Positions 49,997 through 61,036 of a stretch of 64,000 nt of DNA are shown here, piece by piece (the first letter of the stretch is position 1; the number at the start of each line of letters is the position of its first letter). Below the pieces are notes generated by a model. It was not told the DNA's origin. It worked only from the letters and a program-made list of their open reading frames with translations, and ran no database searches. The DNA comes from Larus michahellis (lineage: Eukaryota; Chordata; Aves; Charadriiformes; Laridae), in NCBI RefSeq assembly GCF_964199755.1, contig NC_133896.1, positions 91,620,215 through 91,684,214 on the forward strand, written 5' to 3'. The position numbers and the translations under genes are program-made.

Positions 49997-51277
49997 AGTG
50001 GTGGGTTGACCGTGGCTGGCCACCAGCTGCCCACCCAGCCGCTCTCTCACTCCCCCTCCTCAGTAAGGCAGGGGGAGAAGACAAGATGAAAAAAAACTTC
50101 ATGGGTCAAGAAAAGGGCAGGGAGATCGTTCAACAGTTACCCTCATGGACAAAACATGGGAACTCGGGGAAAGATTAGTTTAATTTATGGCCAATTGAAA
50201 ACAGAGTAGTTTAGTGAGAAATAAAAACAAAACTAAAACCACCTTCCCCCCTTGCTGTTCTTCTCAGGCTTATCTTCACACCTGACTTTGCTGCCCCTGT
50301 TTCCTCCCCCCAGAGTGTCGCAGGGGGACGGGTAGTGGGGGGCTGTGGTCAGTTTATAACACTTTGTCTCTGCCGCTCCTTCCTGCTCATGCTGTTCCCC
50401 TGCTCCATCGTGGCGTCCTTCATGAAGTGCTCCAATGAGGATCCTTCCCATAGGCTGCAGTTCTTCATGTTCATCTTCACATAAGAAAGACATTTTTTAC
50501 AGTGAGAACAATAATTCACTGGAGCAACCTCCCCAGGGACATGGTAGAGTCCCAATCGCTGGAAACTTTCAAGATGCAATTGGACAGGGTGCTAGATAAT
50601 CCCATCTAGGGCCCCTTTCCCTTGAGAGGCCGGACCAGATGATCTTTCAAGGTCCTGTCCAACCTAGGCTATTCTATGATTTGATGAGTCTGTCTACTCC
50701 AGTATGGGTCCTCTGCATGGGGTACTGTTCTTCAGGAATGGGCTGCTCCAGCGTGGTTCCTCCATGGGCTGCAGCTCCTGCCAGAAAACCTGCTCCAGCG
50801 TGAGCGCCTCTCCATGAGCCACAGCTTCTGCCAGGAGTCTGCTCCAGCGTGGACTCTCCACAGGCTGCAGGGTGGATATCTGCTCCAATGTGGACCTCCA
50901 TGGGCTCAGGGGGACAACCTGCATCACCATGGTCTTCTCCAAGGGCTGCAGGAGAACCTCTGCTCCAGTGCCTGGATGGAGCCTGTCCTCGTCCTCCTTC
51001 TTCACTGACCTTGGTGTCTGCAGGGCTGTTTCTTTCACAGTTTCTTACTCCTCTCTCTCACAGCTGCTGTGAAGTGGTTTTTAAACTTTCTTAAATATGT
51101 TAAAACAGAGGCACCACCAGTGCTGCCGATTGGCTCAGCTTTAGACTGTGGTGGATCTGTTTTGGGGCTGGCTGGACACGGCTCTGACTGACATGGGGCC
51201 TGCTCCTGCTCAGATCTCACAGAAACCACCCATGCAGTCCCTCTGCTACCAAAACCTTGCCATGCAAACCCAATACA
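49997..51277 (-). mobile_element. Avian retroviral LTR, interrupted by a CR1
   Basis: A long LTR of a family common in birds, reading on the minus strand from TGTATTGGGTTTG at 51277 to GGTCAACCCACCAC near 49999. The middle is built from diverged tandem units containing ctgctccagcgtgg and ccatgggctgcag. No internal viral genes lie beside it, so it seems to be a solo LTR. A CR1 fragment (50472-50689) splits it. The last base or two of the 3' end do not show a clean CA, and I could not find a target-site duplication. Confidence 0.8.
50472..50689 (+). repeat. CR1 fragment nested in the LTR
   Basis: Reads as IRKTFFTVRTIIHWSNLPRD-like sequence, then LETFKMQLDRVL, and ends cctaggctattctatgattt. LTR sequence resumes on both sides, so this CR1 landed in an LTR already present. 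Confidence 0.9.
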
Positions 51278-51741
51278 AGTTTACTCTTAGGTAACCTGTA
51301 ACGCTACTGAATCTCAGCTGTTTCCCTTCTCTGTAGGGTGGAGGAGGGGGCTTTTGTGGTTTTCCACCCACATTTAGTGTCTTTCTCTCTGAATCCCAGC
51401 CTCAGCCAAGACGGCGGAAACCCACTGAGCCCCAGACATGGCTGAGATTTCATCTCTGTGCCACCCACTCTTCTCCTCCTGGCAGTCACTTGCCCCTTTG
51501 TCTGGAGGATGGGGGGGTGCAAGACACAACCAGGCTTTGGAGGAGCAGGGACAGACAGACGCAGCACCAAGGTTCATAATGTGCTGCCAGGTGCAAAAGC
51601 AACAGCGCTGATAAGGCCTTGAGTGCAACAGCTGGTCCATTGGTGGTGGCATTGGAGAAAGATGAAGCCATCCCATCACAGGGAAAGAGCCACCTGTGTG
51701 AGACAGGAACTTCCCAGTGTGGGATGCGGGCTACAGGACTG

Positions 51742-51831
51742 CATGGGATGGGATGGGATGGGATGGGATGGGATGAGGTGGCATGGCATGGCATGGCATG
51801 GCATGGCATGGCATGGCATGGCATGGCATGG
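51742..51831. repeat. Pentanucleotide array (ATGGG)n-(ATGGC)n
   Basis: About six units of gggat, a short interruption (gaggt), then about ten perfect units of ggcat. Likely polymorphic. It makes repetitive open frames on both strands, which are not genes. Confidence 0.97.
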
Positions 51832-53512
51832 GTGCCCACATTGCCAGTGTCCAGAGCCTGTGAAAGCCCTGTTCTGAGACACGGCTCTCCTGTGAGCGCC
51901 TGTGGCATCACATCAGTATCTTCAAAATGTTCTCACATGCCTGCAAATAGAAATGTCCCTTCTGGTCCTTAGCTGCCATAGAGGAGCTGTCCTGGAAAAA
52001 ACAGAGCTGAGAAAAGTCGGGTTGTGATTGTAAGACCCTGGCATCTCCAGGCTTGGGGGTCTGGGGCATTGATCTGATTCTTCGGTTCGCACGGATTCTG
52101 GCTTGTGTTTTGTCTCCCCAGCATGCTGTAATGCAGAAACACTGGCTTGTTTTTAAGCAGTTGGTTTATGTCACTGCAAATACTTACCAGAAAGAGCATT
52201 CCCTGAAGGGGCAAAGCTTCCAAAACGCACTTGAACTCACTGCAGACTTGCAAGGAGAAGCAGGGATGTGGGTCTGAGGTGACAAAGCTGTGGGCTTGGC
52301 CCCCACTCAGACCCATTCTCACCCCAGGAGGGTATTCGGGAGGGAGTCTCATCTCTCAGAGCTGCTACAGCTGTGTGGTGAACAGGTACCTCGGGGACTG
52401 AGGGTCACAGCGTGCGGTGACGTGTTTGGATCACTTTCATCCAAGCATCTCAAAGCACTTTGCAAGCATTAATTAAACATCAGAATCCAGGAGGGATGAA
52501 TAATATTAGCCAGCCAGTCTCTCTTCTGAATGTAATATTTCTCATAAATATTTAACTGGTTTTTAAATTCCATGCGAGGCTGGTTCTCACCTCGCTGGGA
52601 CAGTTGCTGTACTGCACCCCTGGGGAAAGTGGGGCTTATCCAGCATCGCACACTGACCCTGCAGCAGAGTGGGAAGCTTCCCCACCCCCCGCCAGATTTG
52701 TGGCTGTGATGTTTTTCTGTTTCTCCCCTACAGAGACACTCCTCACCCATCCTGTGCTGGCTCTCTTTGCTCTAATCCCATCACCAGCAATATTTTTGCA
52801 GACTGGGGCTGGTGAATAACAGATTCTCATAGATCTCCGTGGAGAGACGAGGTGACAGGCTGTGCTGGGTGGAAGTCACAGTCTGCAGGCACACAAAGTC
52901 TCTCCGAGGAAGTGTGAAAAAGGGAAAAAAAGGTCTCAGAAATCACGTGTTGAGAAGACCCTTTTATTGACTCCAGAGGAAAGTCAAGAAACCTCCAGAG
53001 ACGGTCTCCCAAAAACCAAGTTCCCTGGCAAGCCAGTGCCTGTGAACTCTGATGGTTAAAGGATAGCCAGATGTATTGGAAAATTAGCGATTGCTCAGCG
53101 ATATTGGAGAGAAGGAAGGACAAGTGTTGAAAACCGTATCTTCAGGCACCTGAATGTCAGCAGCTTCAAAGGCCGGGATCTTTCTCTTTGCAATAGAAAA
53201 GCCGGCGCCTGTTGAGCTTCTTGACGGGCATTTCTGATGCTAGACATGGAGAGCTAGAAACAACCAGCCTGCTGCCGAGGAGGCCTGGTGATTTGCCCCA
53301 GCACAGCCATGTTACCTCGGAAAGGAAGAAGGCCCCTAAGTTCTGCTGGGATGAGATCCCTCTCTGCAGGTGCTTGGAGTCTCTCTGCAGAAGCTTAAAT
53401 TGGGAAAAGAGGACTCTCTAAGCAGGTATTGTGAAGGTTCATTTGCTGGTCAGAATGGAAAATTAGGAAATCTCCACAGATGTTCTTCCTGAGCAAGGGA
53501 TCCCCTGTATTT

Positions 53513-53612
53513 TAGTGGGGAGTGTGGAGTCTGGGGACCGGAGAAAAGACAAGCCAGGTAATCTTAGTGGGGGGTGTGAGGTCTGATGGGGAAAAGACTA
53601 GCCAGATACGCT
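53513..53612. repeat. Imperfect 52-bp tandem duplication
   Basis: Units starting tagtgggg at 53513 and 53565 share gtctg, gaaaagac and agccag in the same order. A weaker third relative (atagccagatgtattgg) lies near 53065. Confidence 0.6.
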
Positions 53613-54174
53613 GGGGAGGCAGGGGCTGCTCCGGAGCACTGGAGAGAGGGATAGTCCAAGGATGACCAATTGCAAAAGCGTGTCACCAAAAGTGACAGGG
53701 GATAAAGTGAGCCTAAAAAACCCACCAAGCCACGATGGTTTAAACTTTAACCAAGATGTTAAAGATGTGTCAGAAATGCAACAGGCAGGAGGGAGGTGGC
53801 TGGGGGAGCTTTTAAGGACCTGCCTGGGACGGGTGTTACTTACTATCTTACTAGTAATGACCTTGGCAAAAGGAAGGGGGAGAAGTTAGTGACAATGTTC
53901 GTTATGAGGCACAACTGGGAGGGTTTCATCAGTACAGAGAGGGTCTGGAATATCGCCCTGGAAGCAGCTTGAGGCTCGGAGCGTTAAAGTGGGATGCAAT
54001 TCAACAGCACACGCCGTAAGGTTTTGCCTCCGAGAAGCAATGACAGGGATTTTTGCTTTAACTTCCTCAGCTGAAAGCAAAGGGAGAGACGGACCCGGGC
54101 GCATTAACCGGTCACGGGAGAGCTGACTCACGGGTGCTCGCAGCATAAAAGGAACAAATGATGGATGTTCCTGA

Positions 54175-54560
54175 TAATGCAAGCGCGGGGCGGGGGGGGG
54201 AGGGGGGTGCGGGAAATCCCCGTCGTGCGTGGACACTAGATGGCGGCAGAAACCGGGGCCGAGGAGCGGAGGTGCCTTATGCCGGGGAGGGAGAGGAGGA
54301 GGAGGAGGAGGGGGAGGAGGAGAAGACGCAGCAGCAGCCGCCCCGGCCGGGGGGCAAGGGCCGGCCAGCCCCAGCCGTGTTCCCCCCCCCCCCATCCCCC
54401 GGGACAGCCCTCGGTGACGGAGGCACGCGGCTCCGCCACCGGGCAGCTCCGGGGTGCCTTGGGGACGAGCGGTGGGGCAGGCAGGGGGACACTTCGGGGA
54501 CCCGGCGTGCCTGCGCTCAACCGGGGGGGGCAGATTTCGAAGGGCTGGGGAGTGCCTGAC
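54175..54560. promoter_or_regulatory. Orphan CpG island between CD4 and LAG3
   Basis: I count about 34 CpG in roughly 370 bases, with long G runs that could form quadruplexes. No recognisable gene starts here. It could be a promoter for an unannotated transcript, a distal CD4 first exon, or a non-promoter island. A CTCF-like motif lies inside it. Confidence 0.6.
54232..54250 (+). promoter_or_regulatory. CTCF-like binding motif
   Basis: The stretch acactagatggcggca matches the CTCF core consensus CCA-C-T-A-G-A-T/G-G-G-C-G/A very closely (one mismatch at the first C). It lies in the CpG island between CD4 and LAG3, a plausible place for an insulator. It also contains atggcggc, the core of a YY1 site. 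Confidence 0.5.
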
Positions 54561-54967
54561 TGGAGGGTCCCCGGCTGAGCTCCTGCCAACCCCCCAGAGC
54601 TTGCTAGGGAGTCCGCTGGTGCCTCCTCCCCAGCCCAAAAACCTGCCTTGTTTTCCATGAAAAAAGGGGGATGCTGACCTGCTGACATGAGAGGAATACT
54701 CCCAGTGTTTGTAAAAGAAGAAGAACATGAGAGACCTCAATATTAATAAGAAATAACAAGTCCTCCCAAAAGCTGCCCTTGTGCATCACTTCCTGATGTT
54801 TTTCCTATGCACAGAGAGTGTCCTATGCCCTCTAACTGTTAAGACCCTCCGAAACCCGACCCTTTAGGTGGGAGCGACAGCCGTTGAGGTACGCCATAGG
54901 ACAGCTTTTGAGATCTGGAGTGAGTTGCATCGACCCAGCAGGTCAGCAAGATGGAAACCTAGGAGAA

Positions 54968-55142
54968 GAAGCTCTTCAGCATGCTCAGGGAAGTGGTCGA
55001 ATCATCATCCCTGGAGGTGTTTAAAGGACGGGTAGACGTGGTGCTGAGGGACAAGGTTTAGTGGTGTTTTTCTCAGTGTTAGGTTAATGGTTGGACTCGA
55101 TGATCTTAAAGGTCCCTTCCAACCTAGGCGATTCTATGATAG
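54968..55142 (+). repeat. CR1 LINE 3' fragment
   Basis: Plus strand, from the region of catccctggaggtgtttaaa to ggtcccttccaacctaggcg and attctatgata. Confidence 0.93.
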
Positions 55143-56366
55143 AGCCCACAACTGTGTAATGACTGTCCAAGATGCCTTGAGTCTCAGTGGGTGGCACCTA
55201 CAACAACAGCATCCCTGTAAGGAGCTTGGTCTGCGGGAACCTTTGGAAGGCAAAATGAATGAACGCAGGTATTTTGGTTTTAATCACTGCTGCATCAAAT
55301 AGTTGAAGAAATCCAGGCAGAGTAGTGAGGTATGGGGGATTATTTTTGCAGAATTGGTGCTGATATTGTTCCTACTGGTGTGCCAAGCAGATGTAAAACT
55401 CAGTGTGCCTCAGTGTCCTAGATCATTTGAGATGTGGTTCTAATTTTTTATTATTTTTAAAGGGCTGTGCAAAATGTACCGAGACCCCAATAGACTGTTG
55501 TTTCTAGTTGCTGCTTTGTCAGGTTACACTATACGCTAGCCTTTATTTAGCCTCTCATTTGAAATCCCTCAGAAGTCTTGAATGCAGAACATTTGGACCT
55601 AGTCATGATTTATTTTTTTTTCTGATAGTACTGGTGTTTCTTATCAAAAAAGATTAATTTGTGATTAAAGATCCTCTTTGTATTCCTTTTGGAGGAGTAA
55701 GATGTAAAGGAATTTGTATGCATAGTACTTTCTTTGCCTTCCTTTACTGCTCCCCTTTGCCAGAAGGGAATCCACTGGGTTTCCTGTGTTTTTCTCAAGC
55801 TTTCTTCTTCTGGTACATTGAAAATATTTGTCCGATTTTTGGACCTGTAGCTGTATCCTTGTGGAAAAGCATCAGGTCTCTTTCCTTCATATGACGTTTG
55901 TTTTATTTGCCGCTTTTCTTATTGACTCCACCTGGGACAGATTTCCAGATTTATTTGCTTTACTGTACGGACTCTTGGTCCTTCCACTTCAGCTGCTCTG
56001 ATTTGCCTTGTACCACCTCGATTCCCTCAATGTTCAGAAATATTTTCCCACTTCCTAGTGTTGCGACGATTTGTTCTTCATCCTGCAGCATTTGGGACAT
56101 AAAGCTTCCTGTGGCCATAGGCAGTTATTTCTGCATTGGTGGTGGCTGACTTTTGAGCATTTTTCCTTGAGGTCTGTCAAACAAAACAGCTCAATGGCCA
56201 CGCTTGTCATTTTGCCTGTATTTTGTCAGTAGTGCTCATGTGCCTGAAGTGCTCTGCTGGTTACAAAAGCAAGATTGCAACATCTGTGACGCCTCGGACA
56301 CCATTCTCAGTGCCCAGAGCTGGTGGAATTTGTATTTATGAGGCCTCATAGCCTTTGTTGGTGGTG
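55143..56366. other. Gene-free stretch next to the provirus
   Basis: T-rich unique-looking sequence. In the provirus orientation, pol should follow gag here, but no reverse-transcriptase or protease frame is visible, so the provirus is cut off at about 56370-56390. Confidence 0.5.
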
Positions 56367-57377
56367 TCACCTGTCTGCTTTAAAATTAGGAGGTGCAGCG
56401 GTTGCCCCAGAAGGAGCAGCATCGTTATTGCTCACATCTTGTCTGATATCCTCCTGTTTCTGTATTATCTCTAGAATTTGCCGCCAATCGGTTTGATAAG
56501 AGATAGATCCCACTCGGTTGCAAGCTTCTATCATATCTATTAAGCCTGGATGCTTTAAGACTTGTAATATACGCCTACCCATAAAAAGAACTCGCTGTGT
56601 TGGGGTAGAAATAACTTCGGCTAGCTGCTTGATATCGAATGGAGTTAGTATGTGTCCTTTCATAATGTTATTTGATAGTCCTTGTGCATAAGGGGAGGTT
56701 AGTCCATGCTGCATAATTGTTTTCCGCATTTCTCTGACCAGCTCCCACTTTATCGGTTCCCAGGTGTTTGTCCCGTTTTGACTAAGCAGTACCGGACAGG
56801 CGATGGCAGTAGCGGCTTCTATATCACCGTCCTGTAATGCCTGTTTAAGTAAATTCTGCCAGTGTTGAGCAGGATCATAAGTTGCAGTGACCGCCGGACT
56901 TGGTGCCGGACTTGGCAAGGAATCGCCCCAACCCGGTAGCACAGAAGACCACGGCAGTATCAACATCACATCTAGTGGGGGTGCTAACGGCGCAGCCGGA
57001 CAGCTCAGGGGTTCAGGTTTCCCCCTCTCTGTCTGAGTAGTAATCGGGCTGTCTGGTGCCATAGCTGCAACGGTGGCTGCTGTGGCATTTTGTTCAGATT
57101 TTACCTGCTGTAAAGTATCTTTAATCAACCTCCATGTTGTCAAAACCTTTGTGGCAGTTGCATCCCCTTTTGTTGCAGTCTCAAATACAGTTTCGCCCGC
57201 GTGGTCCCAACTTGATAATTGGAAAGCCGTTGTAGAATCAGCGGGAAGACCCTTACTTTTTAGCCATGCCAGTAAAAGTTGAAAAGTTCCTTCATCGTAT
57301 TGAATACCCCTTCTACTTAAAAACTTTTCTAATATACATACAATTGCCTTTTCCTCTGAGGACTCTCTCGATCCCAT
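56367..57377 (-). pseudogene. Endogenous betaretrovirus-like gag, 3'-truncated
   Basis: An open frame of about 336 residues on the minus strand from an ATG at 57377. It starts Met-Gly, as expected for a myristoylated matrix protein, then has a helical matrix-like region, a Pro-rich linker and the N-terminal part of a capsid domain (PIKWELVREMRK, LTPFDIKQLAEV). It stops soon after; the capsid C-terminal domain, nucleocapsid zinc knuckles, protease and pol are absent. Upstream codons to 57461 are also open but lie in the leader after the primer binding site, so I start at the Met-Gly. The frame has no internal stop, which suggests a fairly young insertion or simply short exposure. It cannot make a working virus. 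Confidence 0.85.
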
Positions 57378-57503
57378 CCTCACACATCCCCGGCTGCTCA
57401 CCTCTTTCTGGTGATTATTTGTCCGGACTGCAGCTCTCCTTCCCACTGCCTTTTTTCTCATTCAGGGGGGCTGCTCCACCGGTCGTACGTTCCTACGTTT
57501 TTT

Positions 57504-57521
57504 GTCCCTGTTCGGGCACCA
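57504..57521 (-). other. Retroviral primer binding site, tRNA-Lys type
   Basis: Two bases after the LTR end, the minus strand reads TGGTGCCCGAACAGGGAC, complementary to the 3' end of tRNA-Lys3 except one base (T for C at position 4). The position and spacing are exactly those of a retroviral primer binding site. MMTV-like betaretroviruses use the same primer, which agrees with the gag type. Confidence 0.88.
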
Positions 57522-57523
57522 TT

Positions 57524-57838
57524 TGTGGAGCATGGATTCATGGACTCTGGTGGGGTACAGACCAAAGACCTTTATTGCAACAATCTGACAGGCTTTATAG
57601 CTATACACGCTCTCCACGTGCAAGTTGTGTTCTGCTGATAGGTTGAAGGCCAACTGCCATGCACTTCTCTACTTCTTCCGATTGGTTTCTGCTGTCTGTT
57701 CACGAGGAGCAACAACTTCATTCTCACGTCCTGTTTCTTGCTGATTCTTACTTGTTTCTGTTCCCTCAAGCCCTCTCTCAAGGATGCAGCTTTATCTCAT
57801 CAAAGTCGAACAGACCTATGCTGCCCTCTATTCCCACA
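57524..57838 (-). mobile_element. 5' LTR of the truncated provirus
   Basis: A 315-base LTR on the minus strand with TGTGG at its start and CCACA at its end, a perfect 5-base inverted repeat. It holds a TATAAA box (57594-57599) and an AATAAA poly(A) signal (57571-57576), then the primer binding site and gag in the right order. There is no partner 3' LTR in the window, so the element is a 5' fragment. Confidence 0.85.
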
Positions 57839-58309
57839 GTCACCCTCCACAGATTATGGACCTCAGCCACCATTGTCCTCTCTATTACAAAGAAAATAGT
57901 TTCAGGACCTGGTACAGGTGTTACAGTGATTGTGGAGGTGCCTACTGCCTGCCCAGGTCTTGCAGTGTAACCGTACATAGTTGCGTGAATGCCTCTGGTC
58001 AAACTGGCTCCAGGTATCACCAGCTCTTGGTGAAGAGTCACGACGCAAGAGTACCCGTGTTGCAGTAAATAATCCGGTGCTCAGCTTGCGCTTTGCATCT
58101 TCGAACAGCTTGCACCTTCTCCTTGCCCCCTGGGAGCTGCAGGGGTAACCAGGGCAATGGATTCACCCCGCGTGGGGAGCGAGCGGGGTGCTGCGCGCCT
58201 GAGGCTGGCCCTGGGGCGGGAAGCGAGGAGAAGGATTAAACTGCCAGTTGTCATCCGAGGCAGCAGTGAGGCCCAAAAGTACCTGAATTAAGTCATGAGT
58301 TACTAGTGT

Positions 58310-59165
58310 TGAACGCGGAAAGCAGCAAGAAGGCCAGGTTTGTAGATGACATGGAGCTATTTAAATTTGTCAGCAGACAAGAGGACGACAAGAGCATTGG
58401 AGATGCGTAAGAAAGCTGTGCTCATCAGCAACAGGAAGGCAAATGAAATTCAGCATCACTGTTCCCAAAGTCATGTAGCTGGGGGGAAAATGTAAACTGC
58501 ATAAATACTTCTAGGCTTTGGCTTACTCTAACTCTACCAGGTCACGCAAGAGCCTCGGGCACCACGACAGGCGTTTCACTGAGGACACAGTGAACAGCTC
58601 AGTACAAGCTCAGTGCTGTTCAGTGGGGAACAACAGTCAGAAGAGCAGACAAGATGTCAGGAGACATGAAGGGCAGGATGGAAGTAATGCGGAGAAAGGC
58701 ACCATGCCTCCATGTAAGCCAGCACTGCTACTCCACTGGGCTGCTGCCCCCTCTTCCAGAGCGAAGGATCCCAGGAGAGTTGGCCATGCATAGAGAAGGC
58801 CCTGAGCAAACTGTCAGGGGAAAAGTCCCCAAAATCTGGGATCTGAAGGGCAACAAGTCAGGAGGGGTTGAGGGAATACGAAACAAGGGATGTGATAAAA
58901 GGCTGTAGATTAATGACTGGCTGTGAAAAGGTGGACTGGGAGTTCCTCTTCTTCCAGCCTTTGTGACACAAGAAAAGAAAACAGATGATGAAAGCGGAAA
59001 GCTTTGAATTCAGAACTGATAAAGAGGAACCGTTTTCACACAGTGAATAAGCAGACCTGAGTACTGATTGCCAGAAGAAGTCGGAGAGTACGAGAAAACA
59101 GGTTTAAAGAGAGACCAGGCACGCATCTGAGCGATGAGAACATCCAGGCTGGTAAAAGGCAATGC
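58310..59165 (+). repeat. Old CR1-type LINE remnant
   Basis: Plus strand. The text can be read as FVDDMELFKFVSRQEDD, the worn FADD catalytic motif region of CR1 reverse transcriptase, and later phrases (gcttttgaattcagaactga, ttcacacagtgaataagca, gagaacatccaggctgg) follow old turtle/bird CR1 in order. All frames are broken. The clearest part is 58310-58900; the end is approximate. Confidence 0.7.
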
Positions 59166-60502
59166 TAAAAGTGTTACCTACAGGAGGAGAGAGCAACCCA
59201 TTGTGTATGAGAAGAGAGAGCGAACCGCTCTCAGGCACTGAGGGAATATGATGTGGTCCTGCTGAACATTGGATTGCCCCTTAAAGCCAACCCTTCTCTA
59301 TCTCTAATGATACCTCTTTGCTAACCCACCTCTTCTCTATCTCCAAAGCATCTGGCAGAGAGAGGAGACTGAGCTAGACAAATCACTCCAACCTGAAAAT
59401 AATGCAGCATTATCATTTGCCTAGGAAGATGCCCAGTACCAGGCAGGACTGTCCTTTGTTATGGGGTCTCTGTTTCAGTGTCTGCCTGAAATTGCATGAG
59501 GTAGTTGAAACAGACAAATCTGCTTCGCACCTCTGCTTGCATGTCTCTTTTGTCATTTACAGTAAATGTATCATTTTTTTATCAGCATCATTTACAGTAA
59601 AACACGTGGCTAGCTGAGCAGTTAAAGAGCTGTGGAGTCCAGATGTGATCCCCGTAGTGCGCTAGTTGGGACTTTTAGGTGCTGCTCCGCTACCTGCAGT
59701 CCGAGTATCCCAGACTATATTAACTACCTGTGCACCCGTAGCTCTTGGGGGGAAGGTGAGGGCCACACAGCAAGAACGCCTCTTCGCGTGCCTGCTGAAA
59801 TAACGAAAAGCTGGCCTGGTAGTGAAGCCCTCTGCTCAAGTCAAGGGAATCTCCCTTCCTAAACACTGAGAGCTTCATTTTTGTGCCACCGCCTTCTTGA
59901 GCAGACACAGCCCCGCGACCCATATGGGAGAAGCTACGCATGTGACTCTCTTTACTAGTGAGGCTTTCTTCTGGGGTGGCATGCAATGACTGTTCAAGAG
60001 CAGTACCACAGTTCTCCATGGCTGTTCGGAGAGGAGGTGAAGAGAATTCTCTAAGTGAAACCAAAACCCATTGAGGGTCGTGAGAGATGGGACCTGGTGG
60101 ACTCACGTTTACATAAGTAAGTACGTCCTTAGCCAGAGGAGAGTGACAGAGCGCCCTAACATCAACTGAAGATCTATCAGGAAAATGTGAGGACTAAAGG
60201 AATAAATGAATGAATGAACAGGGGCAGACAGACAGGAGAAAGAAAAAAGACTCTGAAGCACAGCAGAAAGGAGAGACAGAACCTGTGATTCTTTCTTCTC
60301 TAGTGGCATTTAATTTCCCCTTCCCCGCTGTCAAAATGTCAGAAATGAACAGGCAACTTCAGTAAAAGAACTGAAAGAGAAAGAGAAGGCAGCAAAGTCC
60401 TTAGAAGCTGCTTCACACAGACAGAGGTACACCCGGCACCGTCAATAGGCGCGATCTTCCACAAGCACACGCAGGGGCCAGAGGGTTTTTTTGTCTGACA
60501 GA
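59166..60502. other. Intergenic stretch downstream of LAG3
   Basis: About 1.3 kb beyond the LAG3 poly(A) signal with no gene or clear repeat, apart from a short aatgaatgaatgaac run near 60205. Confidence 0.5.
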
Positions 60503-60508
60503 TTTATT
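60503..60508 (-). terminator. LAG3: Probable LAG3 poly(A) signal
   Basis: AATAAA on the minus strand, about 530 bases after the LAG3 stop codon. Confidence 0.5.
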
Positions 60509-61036
60509 TTAGATTCTAAAAGGAGTTTCTAATAAAATAAAATGCTCGAAATGTGCAACATGTGCAGTTCTCCGTGGGGTCCCCTCTGCCACTGAATGAG
60601 CGCAAGAGCAGGGCAGTGTGGGGAGAGGGAGAAGAAAGTGGGCAGAGGGGAGAAAACACCATCGGGCGGCAGGGGCTCCAGCTGTCTCCCACGTTTAAGT
60701 GTCCTGCTAGTGAAAGGCTGTGAGAGAGGCCATGAAGGAGGGGCAAAGGGTGGCAGAGAGAAGTGGCACTGAAGCAGGCAATAGCTACTGGCTCAAATAC
60801 TTCCAATAGCTCCAAAGCGTCTGTGCTGCCTGCCACCTTACTGCAGCAGTGAGTCTCGTCTTGCCCTGGTACTCAGCTTCCAGCCCCTCTGCAGGTACAG
60901 TGCTCACATGGCTTCCTGCTATGTTCATGCCATGCCTAGACCCTCCTGAGAGGTCTGCATGGTGCCCATCTCTCTGCAGCATGGCACGCAGAATTTCATC
61001 CTTCCATGCAGACCGGGCCCGGTGTCCCTGCTCCCA

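Noticed and set aside
51619-51972. Plus- and minus-strand frames with periodic Met-Gly-Trp or Cys-His-Ala-Met-Pro
   Set aside because: They are translations of the pentanucleotide array, not proteins.
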